Of a DNA stretch of 64,000 nt, positions 58,172-64,000 are shown piece after piece. Made by a program: the position numbers and the translations under genes. The stretch lies in the NCBI GenBank assembly GCA_013397865.1, contig VZTI01000612.1, positions 329,855-393,854 of the forward strand. The letters run 5' to 3'. Source of the DNA: Struthidea cinerea (taxonomy: Eukaryota > Chordata > Aves > Passeriformes > Corcoracidae). Below the pieces are notes generated by a model, which had not been told where the DNA came from, did no database searches, and saw only the letters and a list, made by a program, of their open reading frames with translations. Numbering within the stretch: position 1 is the stretch's first letter; each line of letters opens with the position of its first letter.

Positions 58172-58217
58172 CCTGGTGTTATTTGTTGTTCCATGGAGAA
58201 CAACAAATGACACCAGG
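58172..58217. repeat. 46-bp near-perfect palindrome
   Basis: The arms CCTGGTGT(T/C)ATTTGTTGTT are mirrored around the centre CCATGG with only about two mismatches in 21 paired positions and essentially no loop. Sequence similarity stops abruptly at both ends. It is either an isolated cruciform-forming palindrome or the relic of a very short inverted-repeat element. Confidence 0.85.
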
Positions 58218-59302
58218 CCCATTCCTCACAGGGAGCAAAATTAGGGGTCTAGTTAAACCTCCATTCTTCAGTCTAAACAGCACCAGAGTTTGTGAGTATT
58301 TCCAAATACCTGTTTTGAATTTGAAGGTGCTCTTAACCCTTAAGGAGAAGAGTCATGAACTCTCAGATCTTTACAAAAATACTAGCCTTATTTTCCCAAG
58401 AGATGTCAAATTGTGGGCGTGCAAATTACAGTGGGAAACTGCAAACATGAACTGAGCCTTGGGACCAGATGGCTCAGCACCAGAAGGGTTCACAGGCAGC
58501 CTGGCCTCAGGGGTGAACCTTGGTGCTTGGCAAGTGAACTCCAGGGCTTGCTCTCAACAGTACTAAACTCCAAAGTTTAATATCATTCTGTCATTCTGCA
58601 AATCTTATGACTCGACATCTTCTCTGCCTCATCCCAGTGGTTTCATTCATTGTAAAAAGAAAATCTGTTTTAGCAGCATTCAATGAGCACTTCTGCCATC
58701 GCAAGCAGTAACAGTGCACAGATGCAATATTCAACCTCAAGCAGCAAAAGTTTCTAAGACTCATTTAAAGGTCGTGAACACAGTGTAAGCATGTAAGTTA
58801 TGAGTTCTTCATGTCAGACACATTGTTTATTTTACATAATAGCAAATCTGCTCTATAACTTAATAACTTGAGCTAGAAAAAGATTACCTTTTTTGTGTGT
58901 GTGTGTTTGCTGTTATGCAGAAGGAAAGCAGAATATAAATGAGAATTTGTATTTAATGAAATAGATGCTTCAGCATTTGTTTTATGGCAAATATTGAATG
59001 TACATTTGAAATACAGAGGGGTATTTGAATGACAAAGTCTAAAGCATTTACATCTGTAAATTGCTTCTGTTGACATTTCTGAGGGGAATGGACTATTTGA
59101 CTTTTCAAGGTGGCAGTGTTCTGAGTAATTTCATTCATTTAGCAGAAATTGCTTTCTTTAGCGTTCCTTCAGTATTACAAAGAATATTTGTATGGGGGCA
59201 CATAACCCAGGTTGAATGGTAGCCCCATTTCCTCATGTGAACCAGAAGATTGTTATGTTACGGGAAAGAAATGCAAACACTTAGGAGACATTGCATCACA
59301 GT

Positions 59303-59310
59303 ATGCAAAT
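59303..59310 (+). promoter_or_regulatory. Octamer (POU-type) motif
   Basis: A perfect ATGCAAAT lies in an AT-rich, non-repetitive stretch. It is a binding word for POU factors; there is no independent evidence of use. Confidence 0.2.
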
Positions 59311-59533
59311 GCACTTGAGAATATTTTGGGCCAGGTCAACAACATAACATATGGTCAGTCACACTGAATTTTCTGATCTAAAATATACAGGTTTGATTTT
59401 CCTAGTAGAAAGCTTTAAGACAAAAAATCCCTTGGGAAATAAAACCTGCTGACATTTGTGTAAAGTCCATTACCCTCAGACAAAGATTGCAGCAGAAATT
59501 ACCTGACTAGATCTATTTTAAGGTACATAGAGT

Positions 59534-59534
<1 letters not shown>

Positions 59535-59578
<44 letters not shown>
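59535..59578. repeat. (TATC)11 tetranucleotide microsatellite
   Basis: Eleven uninterrupted TATC (GATA on the other strand) units. Likely polymorphic. Confidence 0.97.
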
Positions 59579-59579
<1 letters not shown>

Positions 59580-62500
59580 CTTTCCACCTTTCCACATTTC
59601 CATCTTTATATATGTTGGAGTTTAATCAAGGTTTAATAATTTTGCTCATAAGAACAATCTGTCCTTAGACTTTGGATCAAGTCTGAAGTCACTGGCATGT
59701 GTCAAACTATAAATCATTTGTCATGTCCCTCTCTATGTACAAATCCACAGACATAACACAGCAGACTATTGTCAGTAGTTGAGTAATTACCTTAATTTAA
59801 GCAAAAAGGTCAATGGGACCAAATGTTGCTGTAGCCCTGTGGTTGGGGTATTACATACCAACCCACCCACACATGTTATTATTTGTTCAGTGTTCTTTTT
59901 TTCCTCTTTATTTTTTTTTTCTGCTGGGCTTTTCTTTTCTTTTTTTTTTTACAAACCATAAAAATAAATTGTAAGTTCCTGAAATATTATATGTCAAATT
60001 AGCTTGTGTAAAAATGCTTTCCACTTACATAGCTTCTAAACACTGCTAGGACAGCCTGCTCTCATTGAGCCTGACATGCAGATCCCTATTTCAGGAAACA
60101 TGGCACAGGAGGCGTAACCCCGCCAGGCCAAGGCAAAGTCAATCAGGCCACCTTGATTTGCACTAGCAGAGTATCTGCTCTGATGATTTCTCCCTGAGTC
60201 CTCCCTTCGTGCTCCTGCTTCACCCCATACCCAGCAGATGCCCTCACTCCCTCCCCCATGCGTACCCATGTTTTTTCAACTGTATTTGTCTTTGCTTTGC
60301 AGCAATGAGGAAAGAGGTGCCTGAGTGCTGGAAGGGGTTGCCCAGGACTGGAGGGTGCTCAGCTGAATCTTCCTGATTTGTGATGGGCAGCTTGGCAGCT
60401 GAATGGGTGTTTAACCAGAGCTGCAGCAAAAAATTAGTGTGTCTTGGGGACCCCACTGCTTGGGGCTCTCAATGACAGAGGTATTATTTGAGGAGTCTCT
60501 GAGAAACAGAAGCTTCATATGAACAGTTTCCTAGGTATAGGGACAAATTTTCTAGAGTGCTTTTATCTGGCACACTGGGAGTCACAACCCAACATTTTGA
60601 GCCTAACAGGGGAGAGAAGCCTAGGGTTGGCAGGCTGCTCACATTCACCATCAGAAGGAACAAAGGCGGTGAGAGTCCCACCCCATCAGATAACATCTCT
60701 GACTGCCAGGGTAACAACCCCAACAGGATCTCTGTCAGCCGCCACCAGAGGAGCTGCAGGCACCAGCCCACCCATCTCCTCCCTGCTGTACTCGTCTCTT
60801 TCCTCAGGCCAGCCCCAGGAATGCTGAGCATGATATTCTTTTCATGAAGCAGAGGCTGCTTCAACACAGCCTACTGGCTGCCACAGTGTGCTGGGATGTC
60901 CCTCTCCTGAGGGCTGGATTAGCTGGTCCTAGTGTTGAGAGCACCTGGGCAAGAACCTGAATGCCAGTGGGACTGGTCCTTATGAGCCATGAGTAGAACA
61001 GTGAACAACAGACAATCCCATTTCCAGAAAGGGAATTGGAGCACAGGCAGCTGAAATTGTTTCCTGTGTGTCCCAGAGGAAATGTGTGTCTCAGTGTCAT
61101 ACAGGGCCTCTGCAATAGGAATTATATTCCATTATATTCCTATATGCCCAGTACCAGTCTGCTGAATTCTCCTTAAGACATTCCTCCAGCCCCTGCCTGG
61201 ACCAGGACTTCTCTCTCTTGTTTTTTGCCTTTCTTCCCTTGCTGCTTGATGTGCCAGTGTTCTTTGTCTTCAGCTGTGGAAGAAGAAAAAGCAGAGTCTT
61301 AGCGGTATTAGATTCCTTTTCCAAAGAAACTTCTTTAGAAAGTCTTTTATGGGCTACCAAGTGGGGTTCCTGCTTCATTTTAGATGCTAAGGACACCTGT
61401 CAGACTCCAGCACAAGTGGCCATAGCAGACAGTCCAAGTGTGCTTGTTTTCTTTGTGGCTCGCAGGACAGCAGAAGCAAAGCCATGACTCTGAGGCAGCA
61501 AGCACTCGATGGAGGCCGGGTTCCTACAGGGGAAGGGAGTCACTGCCGGGAGTCCTTGCCAGCACACAAACACTGCTCTGCATACCCAAATTGCCTGGGC
61601 AAAAGCTGGCAGCAGGCTGCTGCTCTCAGACCTCCACTACTACAGTAGAGCAACTAAACTCCATGCTTTCTATGCCACCCCTAGGTCTGTTTGTGGTGCC
61701 CCAGCTCAGGTAGGAAATGTTTACCAAGTGCTGATCTCTGTTGAAGTCATTGCTTAAGTACCTGGGCAGATGTTGGATTGGGATGAGACACTCCCTGAAG
61801 CTACGTGGGTAATGAGTGAGATATTCCTCTTGCATGGCCTTGCTTGTTACCATCTTATTATTGACAGTACAACTGTCAATCCTTTGTTATCTTTTAAAAT
61901 AAATACTTCTCTTGGATCTAAACCTACACTGGAAAGGCTGTGTCTTTCCAAGTTTGAGAGGGCACCTGACAACCTTCCATACGTTGTCAAACTGGCCCTT
62001 TTCGTCTGTCTGCTTCCATGGTTTGAAAGTGCTGAATGTCCTCCCCTGTTGCTCAGTCACAGTGGCTGTGTCTGGTACTGGACATCTATTTACACTTGTA
62101 TGAAAAGAAAGGTATTGTCCCCTACCTATAAATGAGGGTGCAAAGCAGGGTGGGAAATAGGACTCTACGTCAGACGTAATTCAGTTTACTTTGACGGTTT
62201 TAACTCTTTGTGGTCATTTCTGTATTCTGAAGTCTGCCTGAGGTTGGGCTGTACAGAGTACAGAAGGGAAAATGCTGGGAAATGGAGGAGCTTGGAATTT
62301 TCCCACTGCGCCCACCTTTTCTTAGGGAAGAAATGCCCATAGTATCACTCTTTGCTCTGTTTAGTTATGTTAAACACTTTATAAAGTGCTTCAGCCACAG
62401 ACTTTCTCTTTGTATGCCTCCCGTAGCATTTTGTAAGCCAGACTTGTCTTCTTGGGTGGTTTTAGTTCCACTCCTTCCCCGCACAGGTTTATCCCTGCAG

Positions 62501-64000
62501 TCACCAGGGATAAAGGTATGGCCATGGACAAAGAGAAAGCACAGATTTGTTCCCTGTGGACAGTTTGTTCAGAGACATCATGGATGACTGTTGAGGTTCT
62601 GCAAAATCACGGTGTGGCAACAGCAAAGAGAGCAGTTGTTATTTTGCACTGTACTGACGGGACAGTGATCAGTAACTGGCATTCGCTGGGGCTCTCGACA
62701 CTGCATGATTGTGAGAGATGTTCTTATCTGGCAATGACATTCATCTGACTACACACACCCTGCATGTTCACAATCTGGCTCCAAAGAAGGAGGGGTTGGT
62801 TTATTTTAATATGTCAGAGCGAATATTTCATCTCTTGTCCTAGGGGAACCTGGTTCTCACGCTTAAGGATGTCCTCACGTGGCTTCTGCTCCCTGACAGA
62901 TCACACAGATAACATGGGAAATAGTAGGGGCAGTGTCTGATGTGGCAGTGCTTAATGTCCCCAAAGCTTGTGAGACTGAGATTTCTGCTTCACAGTGCAA
63001 GGCACAGGTGTACTGTCTAGGTAATGCTGGTGCTGAATTCATCCCATGCAAGGGAATTCTATGGTGAGAGTAAGAAATACCTGCTGCATCATCTGCATTC
63101 AGCAGCCTAAGCAGGAATGTGGTGGGATTGGGCTCTGGGAGTGGAGCTGGTGTAAGGGTAACTGCTGTGAGCTTGCTGTGCTGGAGGAACATGATGTGCT
63201 ACAGCGTGGGACCTTGATGCTTTGTGTTGTAGAGCATACTTTTGTCTATAGAGAGGCTTTAGACCTCTTGTTCTAGGCTCACTGAGCCTCTATGACAGCA
63301 AGGAGAGCACCTTCACCTCTGCAGACCCTATTGCTCCATCCCTTCCAGGATATGGGAACAGAAACCCCCTCAGCCTGCAAGTGGCATTGACCTCAGGTGT
63401 CAGGTGGGCTCTGAGCAGTGGTCGGCAGAGGCAGCCCCCTCATGAGCAGCCACACATTTGAGAAGGAAAGCAGCGAGAGGCTGTGAAAGCCTAGGAAGCT
63501 GCTGTAGCCCTTAAACAGCCCATCCAAGTCATAGGCTCTTTTCTGGAGCAAAGTGCTCCTCAAAAGGAACAAGGTGATCAGATGCTGATATATAATAAAA
63601 TTACTTCATGGGTATATCTCAGTTGAGAGCTGAACTAGAGGCAGGATATGGCTGGGCTGTGGACTGGAACCTCGGAACAGGGTCTGGCAGCTGTTCTGAA
63701 AGGCCAAAATACCTGTTACAGTGAGTCTCAGCTCTCTTTGAAGGCTGATGGGCACCTCCAGAGAGTGTCTGATTCAGATTCATGGTGGTGTTTGGCTCAC
63801 TCCACATGTGGGTTACTGACCTGTTAAATACTTGTGTGAAGTGCGTACCATCAAGTGGATGTAATGCCTCACTGAGCAGTGATGGGGCTTGGGCTCCTAG
63901 GTCGTTTGCTCACTTTTGAAAATATTTTCCTTTGCTGAAAAGGGGTGACACTCAGAGATCAGGAGTAAGTATACCAAACTGGCAAGGTGTCAAGTGCAGA
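59579..64000. other. Intergenic; no gene seen
   Basis: Mixed composition with poly-T runs near 59908-59950. Open frames are at most about 127 codons and none is recognisable. A doubled ATTATATTCC word lies near 61121-61141. Nothing else is supportable. Confidence 0.7.

Larger units (their letters stand above)
51326..59534. other. Intergenic; no gene seen
   Basis: No supportable gene. It holds pyrimidine tracts at 54036-54070 and 55698-55764, a 9-10 G run near 54513-54526, and a 46-bp palindrome at 58172-58217. An AT-rich block at about 58560-59530 carries an octamer ATGCAAAT at 59303-59310 and looks like candidate regulatory sequence. Confidence 0.7.

Noticed and set aside
1..64000. CRISPR arrays, operons, tRNAs, or a new defence or enzyme system
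   Set aside because: The window is vertebrate nuclear DNA with introns; no direct-repeat arrays, tRNA boxes or clustered enzyme genes are visible on either strand.

Overview
The window is vertebrate nuclear DNA, almost certainly from a bird. Two things point there. The six coding exons at the left encode a vascular endothelial growth factor A (VEGFA) whose residues agree with the avian protein as I remember it: an exon 5 reading KKDVKNKQE, an exon 6a ending in a Tyr-Lys-Pro motif, and exon 7 opening Phe-His-Cys-Glu. There are also two CR1 LINE fragments, the dominant avian retroposon family (also present in other sauropsids). I cannot name the species.

Layout. Bases 1 to about 16258 are the 3' two thirds of VEGFA on the plus strand: part of the intron before exon 3, exon 3 (4845-5041), exon 4 (6755-6831), exon 5 (7241-7273), exon 6a (10026-10097), exon 7 (11244-11375), exon 8 with the stop codon (13647-13668), and a long AU-rich 3' UTR ending near 16258. 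Exons 1 and 2, the promoter and the 5' UTR are not recognisable here and should lie upstream. The 3' UTR contains an 812-base assembly gap (14894-15705). Exons 5, 6a and 7 are multiples of three (33, 72, 132 nt) between phase-2 introns, so each can be skipped without breaking the frame; this is the basis of the short diffusible and long matrix-bound isoforms.

From 16259 to 64000 (about 47.7 kb) I find no protein-coding gene, tRNA or other recognisable RNA gene. The open frames there are short or lack any family resemblance. What I can support is a GC-rich segment with a CTG repeat (about 27480-27840), two minus-strand CR1 fragments (31561-31637; about 50175-51325), a 194-bp long inverted repeat (40947-41140), a 46-bp near-perfect palindrome (58172-58217), a cluster of three small inverted repeats (24471-24556), several microsatellites, and AT-rich blocks that look like candidate conserved non-coding elements. 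The region resembles the gene-poor interval that flanks VEGFA on its 3' side in mammals.

Most interesting observations. The alternative 3' ends described for human VEGFA are altered in this bird. The exon 8b acceptor AG is TG. The readthrough (VEGF-Ax) frame is shifted by a 2-nt length difference and stays open for 78 codons instead of 22. Extending exon 6a as in human VEGF206 meets an in-frame stop after a few codons. In the flanking desert, the long inverted repeat carrying mirrored TCF/LEF-type and TAATTA motifs is the clearest structure not explained by ordinary features. I found no convincing new protein system.
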